A DNA stretch of 64,000 bases, from positions 228,444 to 292,443 of the forward strand of contig NZ_KQ948854.1 of assembly GCF_001514215.1 (NCBI RefSeq), in the 5' to 3' direction. Of the stretch, positions 35,950 through 45,385 are shown piece after piece. A program made the translations under genes and the position numbers. The notes under the pieces are model-generated. The model ran no database searches. It was given only the letters and a program-made list of their open reading frames with translations, and was not told the DNA's origin. Positions within the stretch are counted from its first letter, which is position 1, and every line of letters starts with the position of its first letter. This DNA is from Streptomyces bungoensis. GTDB taxonomy: Bacteria; Actinomycetota; Actinomycetes; Streptomycetales; Streptomycetaceae.

Positions 35950-36573
35950 ATGACCGCGCCCGTCGTCCACTCGCTGCGCGAACAGATCCGCGAGCACATC
36001 GTGGAGGGGATCGTCAGCGGGCGCTGGCAGCCGGGCGAGCGCATCGTGGAGCGCCGGATCGCCACCGAGCTGGAGGTCAGCCAGACCCCGGTCCGCGAGG
36101 CGCTGCGCGAGCTGGAGTCCCTGCGCCTGATCGAGTCGGCGCCGAACAAGGGCGTCCGGGTCCGGAACCTGACCGCGGCCGACCTGGAGGAGAGCTACCC
36201 GGTCCGGGCCGGTCTGGAGGCCATCGCGGCGGAGCTGGCCGCGGAGCGGCTGGCGGTCGACTGCTCGGCGCTGGAACCGCACGTGGCCGCGCTGTACGAG
36301 GCCGACCGCGACGCCGACGGCACGGGCCAGGTCCGCCACACGGTCGGCTTCCACCGCGAACTGGTCCGCGCGGCGGACAACTCGGTGCTGCTGCACACCT
36401 GGGAGGGCCTCGGCATCGAGGTGTTCACGGCCCTGTCGATCCGCTGGCTGGGCACGGTGCAGCAGTCGTACGCGGAGGAGCACGAGGAACTGGTGCAGGC
36501 CTTCAAGCGCCGGGACCCGCGCATCGCGGAGCTGGTGAAGGCGCACGTCCTGGGCTGCGCCCCGCGCCCCTGA
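35950..36573 (+). CDS. GntR-family (FadR/FCD subgroup) transcriptional regulator
   Basis: 207 aa. N-terminal winged HTH (about 5-72): LREQIREHIVEGIVSGRWQP and ELEVSQTPVREALRELESL; C-terminal all-helical FCD ligand domain (about 80-200). FCD regulators usually sense small organic acids. It is immediately upstream of aceE and downstream of lpd-sucB, so control of pyruvate or oxoglutarate oxidation is likely. GAAGGAG precedes the ATG. Confidence 0.92.
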   Translation: MTAPVVHSLREQIREHIVEGIVSGRWQPGERIVERRIATELEVSQTPVREALRELESLRLIESAPNKGVRVRNLTAADLEESYPVRAGLEAIAAELAAERLAVDCSALEPHVAALYEADRDADGTGQVRHTVGFHRELVRAADNSVLLHTWEGLGIEVFTALSIRWLGTVQQSYAEEHEELVQAFKRRDPRIAELVKAHVLGCAPRP

Positions 36574-36661
36574 AGCAGCCGAGCGCCCCCGCGCTCACCT
36601 GCGAAAACCTCCTCTTTCAACGTCACCGGGTGCCAGTACGGGAGGCACCGCGTGCCGACTT

Positions 36662-36724
36662 TCTCGAAATCGAGAGGTTTTGCCACGCAACCCTTTGATC
36701 GATCATCGATCAGGGGGTTACAGT
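36662..36724 (+). promoter_or_regulatory. aceE promoter overlapped by a long palindrome
   Basis: TTGATC (36695-36700), 18 nt, TACAGT (36719-36724) make a good sigma70-type promoter. The exact palindrome TGATCGAT-C-ATCGATCA occupies 36696-36712 and is extended by AACCC (36689-36693)/GGGTT (36715-36719). A second palindrome, TCTCGA-AA-TCGAGA, lies upstream at 36662-36675. Binding of a repressor here would block RNA polymerase. Confidence 0.65.
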
Positions 36725-36833
36725 CGCCGACGGGCTTCCACCAGAGCCTCACGCCCTGTCCTGCCAAAGACCAAGGGCACCCCCGATCCCCTTACCGATG
36801 AGGGAACCCCCTTCGACTGAGGAAGGCGGCGAC

Positions 36834-39536
36834 ATGACCGACCCCCACGCCATCCAGCCGAGCGCGCTCGACCAGCTCCCGGACCGCGACCCGGAGGAGA
36901 CCGCCGAGTGGCAGGCCTCCCTCGACGCCGTCGCCAGGGAGGCCGGGCCGCACCGCGCCGCGTACCTGATGCGCCGCACGCTGGAGCGCGCCGAGGCGGG
37001 CGGCATCGCGCTGCCGAAGCTCCTCGAGACCGACTACGTCAACACGATCCCCACCTCCGCCGAGCCGGCCCTGCCCGGCGACCCGGAGATGGAGGCCCGG
37101 ATCACGGCCTGGAACCGCTGGAACGCGGCCGCCATGGTGACCCGGGGCAGCAAGCACGGCGTCGGCGGCCACATCGCCACCTTCGCCTCCGCCGCCTGGC
37201 TCTACGAGACCGGCTTCAACCACTTCTTCAAGGGCAAGGAGGGCGACGGCTCCGGCGACCAGCTGTACATCCAGGGCCACGCCTCCCCCGGCATCTACGC
37301 CCGCGCCTTCCTGGACGGCCGCCTGACCGAGGCCCACCTGGACAACTTCCGCCAGGAGGCCGGCGGCGAGGGCCTGCCGTCGTACCCGCACCCGCGCCGG
37401 CTGCCCTGGCTGTGGGAGTTCCCCACGGTCTCCATGGGCCTCGGCCCGCTGTCGGCGATCTACCAGGCGCGCTTCAACCGCTACCTGACCAGCCGCGGCG
37501 TCAAGGACGTCTCGGCGTCCCACGTCTGGGCCTTCCTCGGCGACGGCGAGATGGACGAGCCCGAGTCGACGGCGGCCCTCGCGCTCGCCGCCCGCGAGGA
37601 GCTGGACAACCTCACCTTCGTCATCAACTGCAACCTGCAGCGCCTCGACGGCCCGGTCCGCGCCAACTTCAAGATCGTGCAGGAGCTGGAGGCCCAGTTC
37701 CGCGGCGCCGGCTGGAACGTGGTCAAGACGCTGTGGGGCTCCGCCTGGGACGAGCTGTTCGCGCTCGACACCACCGGCGCGCTGGTACGCCGGCTGCGCG
37801 AGGTACCGGACGCGCAGGTGCAGACGTACCAGACCCGCGGCGCCGCCTACATCCGCGAGGACTTCTTCGGCAAGGACCCGGCGCTCGCCGAGATGGCGAA
37901 GCTGCTGAGCGACGACAAGATCCTCGAGTGCTTCCACCTGTCCCGCGGCGGCCACGAGGCCCGCAAGGTCTACGCCGCGTACAAGGCCGCCGTCGAGCAC
38001 AAGGGCGCGCCGACCGTGATCCTGGCCCAGACGGTCAAGGGCCACACCCTCGGCGAGGGCTTCGCGTCGAAGAACGCCAACCACCAGATGAAGAAGCTGA
38101 CGGTGGACGAGTTCAAGGCGATGCGGGACCTGCTCGGCCTGCCGATCAAGGACAGCGACTTCGCCGACGGCGTGGTCCCCTACGGCCACCCGGGGGCCGA
38201 CTCCCCCGAGGTGCGCTACCTCCAGGAGCGCCGCGCGGCCCTCGGCGGCCTCGCCCCGGCCCGCCGCGTCCACCCCGTGGCGCCGCTGCCGGCCCCGGCC
38301 GACAAGGCCTTCGCCGCCTTCGACAAGGGCTCCGGCTCGCAGAACGTGGCCACCACCATGGCCTTCGTCCGCCTGGTCAAGGACCTGGTCCGCGACAAGG
38401 AGACGGGCCGGCGCTGGGTGCCGATCGTCCCCGACGAGGCGCGCACCTTCGGCATGGAGTCGCTGTTCCCGTCCCTCGGCATCTACTCGCCCAAGGGCCA
38501 GACGTACGAGCCGGTCGACCGCGACCAGCTGATGTACTACAAGGAGGCCAAGAACGGCCAGATCCTCAACGAGGGGATCACCGAGGCCGGTTCGATGGCC
38601 GACTTCATCGCCGCTTCGACGTCGTACGCGACGCATGGCGAGGCGATGATCCCGTTCTACATCTTCTACTCGATGTTCGGCTGGCAGCGCACCGCCGACC
38701 AGATGTGGCAGCTCGGTGACCAGCTCGGCCGCGGCTTCCTCGTCGGCGCGACGGCCGGCCGCACGACGCTGACCGGCGAGGGACTGCAGCACGCCGACGG
38801 CCACTCGCCCGTCATCGCCGCGACCAACCCGGCGGCGCTCACCTACGACCCGGCGTTCGCGTACGAGATCGCGGTCATCGTGAAGGACGGTCTGCGCCGG
38901 ATGTACGGCGAGGCGGCCCCGGGCGAGGACCAGAACGTCTTCTACTACCTGACCGTCTACAACGAGCCGCTCCCGCAGCCCGCCAAGCCGCAGGCCGCCG
39001 GCATCGACGAGGGCATCGTCAAGGGCCTGTACCGCTTCAACACGGCGGAGTCGGCGGGTGTCACCGTGCCGGCCGACGCGCCGCGCATCCAGCTGCTGGG
39101 CTCGGGCACGGCGATCCACTGGGCGCTGAAGGCGCAGGCGCTGCTCGCGGCGGACTGGGGTGTGGCGGCCGACGTCTGGTCGGCCACCTCCTGGACGGAG
39201 CTGCGCCGTGACGCCCTCGAGGCCGACGCGGCCCTGCTGCGCGGCGAGGAGCGCGTGCCGTACGTGCGCCAGGCGCTGCAGGGCGCCGAGGGCCCGGTGC
39301 TGGCCGTCTCCGACTACATGCGCCAGGTCCCGGACCAGATCGCGCAGTGGGTCGAGCAGGACTGGTCCTCCCTGGGCGCCGACGGCTTCGGCCTCTCCGA
39401 CACCCGCGAGGCGGCCCGCCGCCACTTCGGCGTCGACGCGGAGTCGATCGTCGTCGCGGCCCTGGCCCAGCTGGCCAAGCGCGGCGAGGTCAAGGCGGCG
39501 TCGGTGAAGGAGGCCCGGGAGAAGTACGGGCTCTGA
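36834..39536 (+). CDS. aceE: Pyruvate dehydrogenase E1 component (homodimeric type)
   Basis: 900 aa. The ThDP-binding motif spans [10 protein letters not shown] to [13 protein letters not shown] (about 235-270). Length and sequence match the AceE-type homodimeric E1, which decarboxylates pyruvate and acetylates the lipoyl E2. The ATG at 36834 ([14 protein letters not shown]) is preferred over ATG 36798 because GGAAGGCGG lies directly upstream. No aceF follows; the nearest E2 is sucB. The gene is monocistronic and is followed by a pyrimidine-rich stretch. Confidence 0.97.
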   Translation: MTDPHAIQPSALDQLPDRDPEETAEWQASLDAVAREAGPHRAAYLMRRTLERAEAGGIALPKLLETDYVNTIPTSAEPALPGDPEMEARITAWNRWNAAAMVTRGSKHGVGGHIATFASAAWLYETGFNHFFKGKEGDGSGDQLYIQGHASPGIYARAFLDGRLTEAHLDNFRQEAGGEGLPSYPHPRRLPWLWEFPTVSMGLGPLSAIYQARFNRYLTSRGVKDVSASHVWAFLGDGEMDEPESTAALALAAREELDNLTFVINCNLQRLDGPVRANFKIVQELEAQFRGAGWNVVKTLWGSAWDELFALDTTGALVRRLREVPDAQVQTYQTRGAAYIREDFFGKDPALAEMAKLLSDDKILECFHLSRGGHEARKVYAAYKAAVEHKGAPTVILAQTVKGHTLGEGFASKNANHQMKKLTVDEFKAMRDLLGLPIKDSDFADGVVPYGHPGADSPEVRYLQERRAALGGLAPARRVHPVAPLPAPADKAFAAFDKGSGSQNVATTMAFVRLVKDLVRDKETGRRWVPIVPDEARTFGMESLFPSLGIYSPKGQTYEPVDRDQLMYYKEAKNGQILNEGITEAGSMADFIAASTSYATHGEAMIPFYIFYSMFGWQRTADQMWQLGDQLGRGFLVGATAGRTTLTGEGLQHADGHSPVIAATNPAALTYDPAFAYEIAVIVKDGLRRMYGEAAPGEDQNVFYYLTVYNEPLPQPAKPQAAGIDEGIVKGLYRFNTAESAGVTVPADAPRIQLLGSGTAIHWALKAQALLAADWGVAADVWSATSWTELRRDALEADAALLRGEERVPYVRQALQGAEGPVLAVSDYMRQVPDQIAQWVEQDWSSLGADGFGLSDTREAARRHFGVDAESIVVAALAQLAKRGEVKAASVKEAREKYGL

Positions 39537-39839
39537 GAACGAGAAACGACCGGCCTGAATAGGCGGCGGGTCGCCGCAGCGGCGGACAAGAGGGTGCGAC
39601 GCCTCCCAGGGCACACCACCTTCCTGTCCGCCGCTTCGTTTTTCCCCACCGGTTCCCGCTGCCCGCCGCGGCCTTTCCCGCCTGCTTTCCGCCCGCCTGT
39701 TTCCCGCCCGCCCGCTCTTCTCTTCCTCTTCTCTTCCGTCCGCCTCATCATTCCCCTTTCCCTCTTTCCCTCTCTCCCCCGCCCCCGTATTTCCCGGCCG
39801 TTTTCCGCCGTTGTCAGTGCCTCCCGGCATCATGAGGTC
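39537..39839. other. Intergenic region with a pyrimidine-rich tract
   Basis: After a small GC hairpin (GCGGCG/CGCCGC near 39561-39575) the plus strand from about 39640 to 39805 is overwhelmingly C and T, with runs such as TCTTCTCTTCCTCTTCTCTT. G and A are scarce. No gene was recognised. It is the kind of C-rich, G-poor RNA that Rho can load on. Confidence 0.7.
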
Positions 39840-40820
39840 ATGCGTGCCGCACGCCTGATCAAGATGGTGCTCCTCCTGCAGTCCCGGCCCTCCATGACCG
39901 CCGCCGAGCTGGCGCGGGAGCTGGAGGTGTCGGAGCGGACGGTGACGCGGGACGCGCAGGCGCTGTCGGAGGCGGGGGTGCCGGTGTACGCCGACCGGGG
40001 CCGGTCCGGGGGGTACCGGCTGGTCGGCGGGTACCGGACGCGGCTGACGGGACTGGCCAGGAGCGAGGCCGAGGCGTTGTTCCTGAGCGGGGTGCCGGGG
40101 GCCCTTCGGGAGATGGGTCTGGCGGACGCCGCCTCGGCGGCCCGGCTGAAGGTGTCCGCCGCGCTGCTGCCCTCCCTGCGGGACGCCCCGGACAGTGCCG
40201 CGCAGCGGTTCCACCTGGACGCGCCGGCCTGGTTCCGGGAGCCGCAGACGCCCGCGCTGCTGCCGGTGGTCGCCGAGGCGGTGTGGGACGACCGGTGCGT
40301 CACCGCCCGGTACCGGCGCGGCGACGAGGAGGTGGAGCGGTCGCTGGAGCCGTACGGGCTCGTGCTGAAGGCGGGTGTCTGGTACCTGTGCGCGCGGGTG
40401 GCGGGCGGCTCGTTCCGGACGTACCGCATCGACCGGTTCACCGCGGCCGTCGCCTCGGCGGACCGCTTCGGCCGGGACCCGGACTTCGACCTGCCCGCCC
40501 ACTGGGCCGCGCAGGCCGAGCGGTTCGCCCGGTCGATCCTGCGCGCCGAGGTCGTCGTACGGCTGTCCCCGGACGGCGTGCGCGGCTTGCCCCACGCCGT
40601 CGATCCGCTCGCCGCGCGGGAGGCGCTGCGGGACGCGGGCGGGCCCGACGCCGAGGGGTGGGTGACGGTGACCCTCCCGGTGGAGTCGGAGGAGGTCGCG
40701 CACGCCCAGCTGACGGCGCTCGGACCGGAGGCCGAGGTGCTGGCGCCGACGGGGCTGCGCGCGCGGTTCGCGGCGGACGCGGCCCGGCTGGCCGCGCGGT
40801 ACGGGCGCGCGGACGCCTGA
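39840..40820 (+). CDS. HTH-11/WYL-domain transcriptional regulator
   Basis: 326 aa. N-terminal winged HTH (about 1-60) with MTAAELARELEVSERTVTRD; then the WYL domain (about 135-210) with LEPYGLVLKAGVWYLCAR and FRTYRIDRF; then a C-terminal WCX-like region. WYL regulators respond to nucleic-acid or nucleotide ligands or to metabolic signals. The start is the ATG at 39840; upstream open frame is the pyrimidine tract and is not coding. The target is unknown. Confidence 0.92.
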   Translation: MRAARLIKMVLLLQSRPSMTAAELARELEVSERTVTRDAQALSEAGVPVYADRGRSGGYRLVGGYRTRLTGLARSEAEALFLSGVPGALREMGLADAASAARLKVSAALLPSLRDAPDSAAQRFHLDAPAWFREPQTPALLPVVAEAVWDDRCVTARYRRGDEEVERSLEPYGLVLKAGVWYLCARVAGGSFRTYRIDRFTAAVASADRFGRDPDFDLPAHWAAQAERFARSILRAEVVVRLSPDGVRGLPHAVDPLAAREALRDAGGPDAEGWVTVTLPVESEEVAHAQLTALGPEAEVLAPTGLRARFAADAARLAARYGRADA

Positions 40821-40886
40821 TAACGATCCGCCGCACTCCGGGGCACTCCGCGTGCGCCCCACCGGCTCAGGCCCGATGCTGGTGCC

Positions 40887-41408
40887 GTGATGGACGAGAC
40901 GGAGTTCTGGGAGCTGATCGACACCACCCGTGAGGCCGCCGACGGCGACCCGGAGGAGCAGGCGGACCTGCTCCTGGACCGGCTGTGCGCCCTGGACCCG
41001 GAGCTGGTGCTGGACTTCGCCCGTCACTTCGAGGCCCGCTACAACCGCGCGTACACCTGGGACCTCTGGGCTGCCGCCTGGGTGCTGCTGGACGGCGCGA
41101 GCGACGACGCCTTCGACTTCTTCCGCTGCTGGCTGATCGGCCAGGGCCGCGAGGTCTACGAGGGCGCCCTCCACGACCCGGACGCCCTGGCCGATCTGGC
41201 GGCGGACTTCGACGAGGAGATCGACGGGGACGGCGAGGAGCTGGGCTACGCCGCGGACGAGGCGTACGAGCAGCTCACCGGCACGGTGGCCCCGGAGCTG
41301 GGGATCGCTCCGGCGCCCGCCGAGCCGGAGGGCACGCCGGTCGACTTCGAGGACGAAGGCGCGCTGGCCGAGCGGTATCCGCGGCTGTGGGCCCGGTTCC
41401 GGGAGTAG
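40887..41408 (+). CDS. DUF4240-domain protein
   Basis: 173 aa, GTG at 40887 directly followed by an ATG codon. Highly acidic. The DUF4240 core (about 3-125) is seen in FWELIDTTREAADGDPEEQA and FEARYNRAYTWDLWAAAWVL. The family is widespread in streptomycetes without known function. GATGCT lies 6 nt before the GTG, suggesting a leaderless start; starting at ATG 40890 would lose one residue. Confidence 0.88.
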   Translation: MMDETEFWELIDTTREAADGDPEEQADLLLDRLCALDPELVLDFARHFEARYNRAYTWDLWAAAWVLLDGASDDAFDFFRCWLIGQGREVYEGALHDPDALADLAADFDEEIDGDGEELGYAADEAYEQLTGTVAPELGIAPAPAEPEGTPVDFEDEGALAERYPRLWARFRE

Positions 41409-41433
41409 CTCCGGTGGGCGTCAGCCGTGGTGT

Positions 41434-42639
41434 CTACCAGGCCACCGGCAGCTCCAGCGGGAAGCGCCTGATCGTCTTCGTGTCCCAGCGCAGCTTCTCC
41501 GGCGGCACCGCGAGCCGCAACCCGGGAAACCTCTCCACCAGCCGTCCGACGGCCACTTCGAGCTCGGCCATGGCCAGCGGCATGGCGATGCAGCGGTGTC
41601 CGCCCCAGCCGAAGGTCATGTGCGGCGCGCTGGGCCGGTCCAGGTCGATGAGGTCCGGGTCCGGGTAGCGCTCCGGGTCACGGTTGGCCGTCAGGTAGGA
41701 CACGTGGACGAAGTCGCCCGCCCGGATGTGGGCACCGTCCAGTTCGACGTCCTCGAGGGCCACCCGGGGGATGCCCACCCCCTTGCGGAACGGGATGCAG
41801 CGGAGCATCTCGTGCAGGACGTCGGGGAGGCTGTCGGGGCGTCGCCTGAGCCGGTCCATCAGCTCGGGTCGCGTCAGGAGCAGGTAGGTGATGTCGCTGA
41901 TCTGGCAGGTCGCCGTGTCCTGGCCGCTGAGCGCCAGCACCATCGTCATGACCGCCAGTTCCCGGTCGTCGAGCTGTTCCTCGCCGTCCCGGGCCGCGGC
42001 CATCGCGCTGATCAGGTCCGCGCCGGGCGAGGAGCGGCGTTGCTCGACGAGCTTGCCGAAGTAGGCCGTCAGATCGGCCTTGGCGCTCGCGGCGACCTCC
42101 TTGTTGTCCTCGCCGACGACGAGGAGCTGCTGCACCGACTCCTGGATGCGGGGCCATTCCGCCCGTTCGATGCCGAGGAGGTCCAGGACGGTGTGCTGGG
42201 GAAGCGGGTCGGAGAGGTGCTGGACCAGATCGGCCGGCGGCCCCTGCTTCTCCATCTCGTCCAGCAGATGGTCCGCGAGCCGGACGATCCGGGGCCGCAT
42301 CGCTTCGACCTGCTGCTGGGTGAACGCCAGCGAGGCCAGGTGGCGGACGCGGCTGCTCTGCGGCGGGTCCATCACGTTGATCGCCTCCGGCGAGACGATG
42401 GGCTCCGGCGTCATCCGCGGGTAGTCCCGACCGATGATGCCCGCCCTGCTGAACCGCTGGTCGGTCGTCACCTGCTTGACGGACTCGAAACGCGTGATCA
42501 GCCAGGCGTCCGCGTCGCCGTAGGGCAGCCGGATGCGGGCGGGGGAGCCGCGACGCATGAGGTCCGCGAGTTCAGGGTCGAACTCCAGGGCTTCGCTGTG
42601 GTCGAACGGACAGGTGATCGACTCGTCGTCCGCGGTCAT
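41434..42639 (-). CDS. Cytochrome P450
   Basis: 401 aa bacterial-type soluble P450. Heme-thiolate loop FGWGGHRCIAM near residue 350; ExxR helix in EMLRCIPFRKG near 285; I-helix oxygen-activation site ALSGQDTATCQIS near 240 (Ser-Gly-Gln-Asp-Thr instead of the usual Ala-Gly). The ATG overlaps the stop of the DUF1259 gene by ATGA, so the two are co-translated. No ferredoxin or reductase gene is next to it. The substrate is unknown. Confidence 0.95.
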   Translation of the reverse strand: MTADDESITCPFDHSEALEFDPELADLMRRGSPARIRLPYGDADAWLITRFESVKQVTTDQRFSRAGIIGRDYPRMTPEPIVSPEAINVMDPPQSSRVRHLASLAFTQQQVEAMRPRIVRLADHLLDEMEKQGPPADLVQHLSDPLPQHTVLDLLGIERAEWPRIQESVQQLLVVGEDNKEVAASAKADLTAYFGKLVEQRRSSPGADLISAMAAARDGEEQLDDRELAVMTMVLALSGQDTATCQISDITYLLLTRPELMDRLRRRPDSLPDVLHEMLRCIPFRKGVGIPRVALEDVELDGAHIRAGDFVHVSYLTANRDPERYPDPDLIDLDRPSAPHMTFGWGGHRCIAMPLAMAELEVAVGRLVERFPGLRLAVPPEKLRWDTKTIRRFPLELPVAW

Positions 42640-43631
42640 GAGCTGGTTCCTCCGGGCATGGGTACGACGTTGGTGGTGTCCACGGCTCGGCGAAGGGCCT
42701 TGGCGAGCGCGACGGCATCGCCGACGGCCCAGTAGTGGACGAAGAACAGGCGCGGTTCGTCGGTCAGGTTGTGGTGGTGCAGCTCGACGAGTTCGATACC
42801 GCCACGCCGCAGGGCCACGAGCGCGGGCTGGACCTCGCCGGCGGTCATCACCAGGTCACCACTGACGGCCGCCCTGCCCCCGCCCAGCGGCTGGAAGTTG
42901 ACGGAGGTGGTGGAACCGAGCCCCGGCGGAAGGATCAAGGGACCGTCGGCGATGGTCTCGCGGCGGACATAGGTGGACTTGTAGATCACGCCGTCGGGGG
43001 CGCCCTTGACGCCCATGGCGGCGTCGATGGCGGAGGTGTCCAGGTCGACGCGCGGCGTGGAGATGGCCGGTTCGGCGGGGGGCGTGCCGGTGCGGTCGAA
43101 CGCGGCGCGCAGGCCGCGGGCGACTGCGGCCGGATCGTGCCCGTGGGCGTGCACGTGGAGCCACCAGATGTCCGGCTCATGGGCGAGCAGGTGCTTGTGG
43201 ATCGCGGTCTGCATGATCTCGTGCTGCTGCAGGACGTCGGTGAAGCACTGCAGTTCGCCTTCGGTGACCACGACGTCGCCCATCAGCAGCGTGCTGCCGT
43301 CGGCGTACCGGACGAAGGACACGTGCGTCCCCAGGGCGAGCGCGGGGTCGATCCGGATGCCGTGGGAGAACACGGTGAGGTCCCGGCGCGGCAGACCCGT
43401 GTGGTACATGAACCGCCTCATGTCACCGGGCCGGCCGAGCGCCCTGCCCACGTCCGCCCAGTCCGCCAGTTTGGTCATCACCGGCGCCACTGGGGCGCGG
43501 CCGTGCGGCCCTGACAGCGCCCGGGCATCGGGCACCCCGGTGAGAACGGGCGCCAGAGCCGCCGCGGTCAGCAGGTTGCGCCGGGACGGGACGAGCGGGG
43601 AACGGGTGCGGTGTGATCGGTCGTCAACCAT
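42636..43631 (-). CDS. Tat-exported protein with two DUF1259-like domains
   Basis: 331 aa from the ATG at 43631, with AGGAGG 8 nt upstream. The N-terminus has a twin-arginine signal (PSRRNLLTAAALAPVLTG). Two related domains follow: about 55-175 (SFVRYADGSTLLMGDVVVTE, WWLHVHAHGHDP) and about 185-320 (NFQPLGGGRAAVSGDLVMTA, ELVELHHHNLTDEPRLFFVH). The His-rich strands at matching positions could bind metal. DUF1259 occurs in LpqO/LppY-like proteins. It heads a two-gene operon with the P450. Confidence 0.85.
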   Translation of the reverse strand: MVDDRSHRTRSPLVPSRRNLLTAAALAPVLTGVPDARALSGPHGRAPVAPVMTKLADWADVGRALGRPGDMRRFMYHTGLPRRDLTVFSHGIRIDPALALGTHVSFVRYADGSTLLMGDVVVTEGELQCFTDVLQQHEIMQTAIHKHLLAHEPDIWWLHVHAHGHDPAAVARGLRAAFDRTGTPPAEPAISTPRVDLDTSAIDAAMGVKGAPDGVIYKSTYVRRETIADGPLILPPGLGSTTSVNFQPLGGGRAAVSGDLVMTAGEVQPALVALRRGGIELVELHHHNLTDEPRLFFVHYWAVGDAVALAKALRRAVDTTNVVPMPGGTSS

Positions 43632-43895
43632 GTCATATGCCTCCTGGCCCGATCGAAGCACGGGAAGGCACGCGGACCGGTGACCCGCACCGGCACACCC
43701 CGCCGAGTGGGCTAGTGGGCTGCCGCACAGCCGCTGCCCGCGCTCCCTCAGCCGCTTCGAGCAGGCCTTCGACGGCCCGCCCGACCATGCGCGGCAGACA
43801 AGGGGTCCATCTCCTCGTAGCCGCGCCGCTCTCCGGCCGTGGCCCGGTGCGGAAGCAGCCGGCCGTACGGACGCCCGCGCAGCCCGGTGAGCCGG
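43632..43895. other. Intergenic stretch without a supported gene
   Basis: Minus-strand frames here are open and short (one gives the 20-residue MDPLSAAHGRAGRRRPARSG), but none has a domain or a coherent codon pattern over its length. It contains the ribosome binding site of the DUF1259 gene at its left edge. Confidence 0.4.
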
Positions 43896-44255
43896 CTACG
43901 GGGAACCTGTGAGCGATGCCGGTGCCGAAGCGGTGGGGTGCGGTGCGTCCCCACGCTGCCGGCGGAAGGCGTGGGGGCCCGGTACCGCGTGCTGTTCCGT
44001 CAGTTCCGCCGCACCCTTGTCGGCCAGCGCGTTGACGGCCGCGTCGGACCGCTGCGTGGACGTGGGGTGGCCGGGACCCGGCACGTACTCCCTCAGGGTC
44101 CGCCGGTCCGCGGCCATCGGGGCGTGGTACGGCTCGCGCACCGCGCGCTGGTTCTCCGGCAGGCGGGTGCACGCGCGGTCGAGCAGGTAGGCGCCGCCCG
44201 CCGTCGTGTAGGCGGCGCGGAACTCGTCGTCGGGCAGGTCCTGGGCGTTGGTCAT
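43896..44255 (-). CDS. Small hypothetical protein, unknown
   Basis: 119 aa, MTNAQDLPDDEFRAAYTTAG to a Pro/Ser/Thr-rich end. Codon use is strongly GC3-biased, which supports coding. The N-terminal half is acidic and helical-looking; there is one Cys near residue 29. No signal peptide or known domain. It is upstream of and on the same strand as the DUF1259-P450 pair, separated by 264 nt of unclear sequence. The C-terminus may be altered by a frameshift. Confidence 0.55.
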   Translation of the reverse strand: MTNAQDLPDDEFRAAYTTAGGAYLLDRACTRLPENQRAVREPYHAPMAADRRTLREYVPGPGHPTSTQRSDAAVNALADKGAAELTEQHAVPGPHAFRRQRGDAPHPTASAPASLTGSP

Positions 44256-44368
44256 TCCGCGCACACGGAGAATTCGACACCACCAAGGAGTGGAAGGTCG
44301 TACACCTGAGAGAGGGAATTCCTTCACCTGTTGTCAGGGGTTCGTCCCGCGTCGCGGAACACCCCCTT

Positions 44369-45184
44369 CTACCCCCGTCGGCCCTGGAGCCGGGCCGCCG
44401 CCTCCCGGATGGCCGGGAGGCGGGCGGTGAGGGCCGCGCCCGGGCAGCTCGTCGCGGAGACGTCGTCGTGGCCCGCGACGGCGGGGAGGGTCGCCGGGGT
44501 GCCCGCGGGGAAGCGGCTGCCGCTGTCGCTGGAAACCAGGACCACGGCGGAGCGGGGGTCGACGTCTGCCAGGCCCAGCTTCCAGGCGGCCAGCGCGGCG
44601 ATCGCGTCGGTCATGGCCGGCGGGACGAGCGCGCCGGCGCCGAAGGTGCCCAGGACCCCGATGCCGGCGGTGCGGTGGTTGAAGCCCTGGGTGTGGGCGC
44701 CGGTGACGGGCCGGTCGACGCCTCCGGCGCGGCCCTCGTAGATGGTGCCGCAGTGGTCGACGAGGAAGTTGTAGCCGATGTCGTCCCAGCTCCTGAGCCC
44801 GGTCTGGGCCGCGTACAGGGCGCGGATCAGGCGCGGGGCGTCGGCGCACGCGTAGTCGTCGGGCGTCTCGGTGTGGTGGAGGAGGACGGCCACCACCCGG
44901 TCGTCGTAGCGCGGCGGCGGCTGGGTGCGCCGGGCGGAGACGGGGTCCAGCCAGGCGGAGCGGGGCAGGATGCGCGGCCGGGGTGCCTGGTGGGCGACCG
45001 GGGGGCGCAGCTCGGTCGGGTGGTCGAGCCGGAGCCGGACGGGCCGCTCGACGCCGCGGGTGAACACCGCCAGGGCCAGGACGGCGGTCAGCACGGGCAG
45101 GCAGCAGAGCAGGACGAGCACGGCGCCGGGGACGGGCGCGATCCGCCGTTTCCGTGCCCCCCGCGCTCTTCGGAAGACACGCAT
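44369..45184 (-). CDS. Membrane-anchored PGRP-type N-acetylmuramoyl-L-alanine amidase-like protein
   Basis: 271 aa from ATG 45184. An N-terminal signal-anchor helix (about 15-42) follows a basic start. The amidase_2/PGRP domain (about 75-270) keeps the zinc ligands: His in VAVLLHHTET, His in GFNHRTAGIGVLG and Cys in SATSCPGAALTA; YNFLVDHCGTIYEGR is typical. It should act on peptidoglycan outside the membrane. GACAGT lies 7 nt before the ATG. An upstream in-frame GTG at 45235 is less likely. Confidence 0.87.
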   Translation of the reverse strand: MRVFRRARGARKRRIAPVPGAVLVLLCCLPVLTAVLALAVFTRGVERPVRLRLDHPTELRPPVAHQAPRPRILPRSAWLDPVSARRTQPPPRYDDRVVAVLLHHTETPDDYACADAPRLIRALYAAQTGLRSWDDIGYNFLVDHCGTIYEGRAGGVDRPVTGAHTQGFNHRTAGIGVLGTFGAGALVPPAMTDAIAALAAWKLGLADVDPRSAVVLVSSDSGSRFPAGTPATLPAVAGHDDVSATSCPGAALTARLPAIREAAARLQGRRG

Positions 45185-45385
45185 GGTTCCCACTGTCGGG
45201 CCGCCCCGCCGGACGCGCGACGTGTGCTGTGCCACCCGGTGGAACCATCGTCCAGGTCCGGGACGTTTCCGGGGGTATACGCACTCGTGGCCGGTTCGCC
45301 GTCCGGTTGGCCGGCCGTGCGCGTGCGGTACTGATCACCGGGCCCGCTGTGCCCGTATAAGGGGGTCCTAGAGAAAGGCGGCTCC

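Noticed and set aside
36540..36572. A fifth copy of the dispersed repeat at the end of the GntR gene
   Set aside because: Only the CCCCGCGCCCCTGA part matches; the GCGCAGTT half is missing and it lies in coding sequence.
36792..41174. A 1460-codon open frame antisense to aceE and the following genes
   Set aside because: High-GC artefact: its composition is the mirror of aceE codon use, it runs across several genes and intergenic DNA, and it has no recognisable domain.
43633..44286. A 217-codon minus-strand frame over the small ORF at 43896
   Set aside because: The alternative frame at 43896-44255 has much better codon bias; the longer frame gives an Arg/Pro-rich product.
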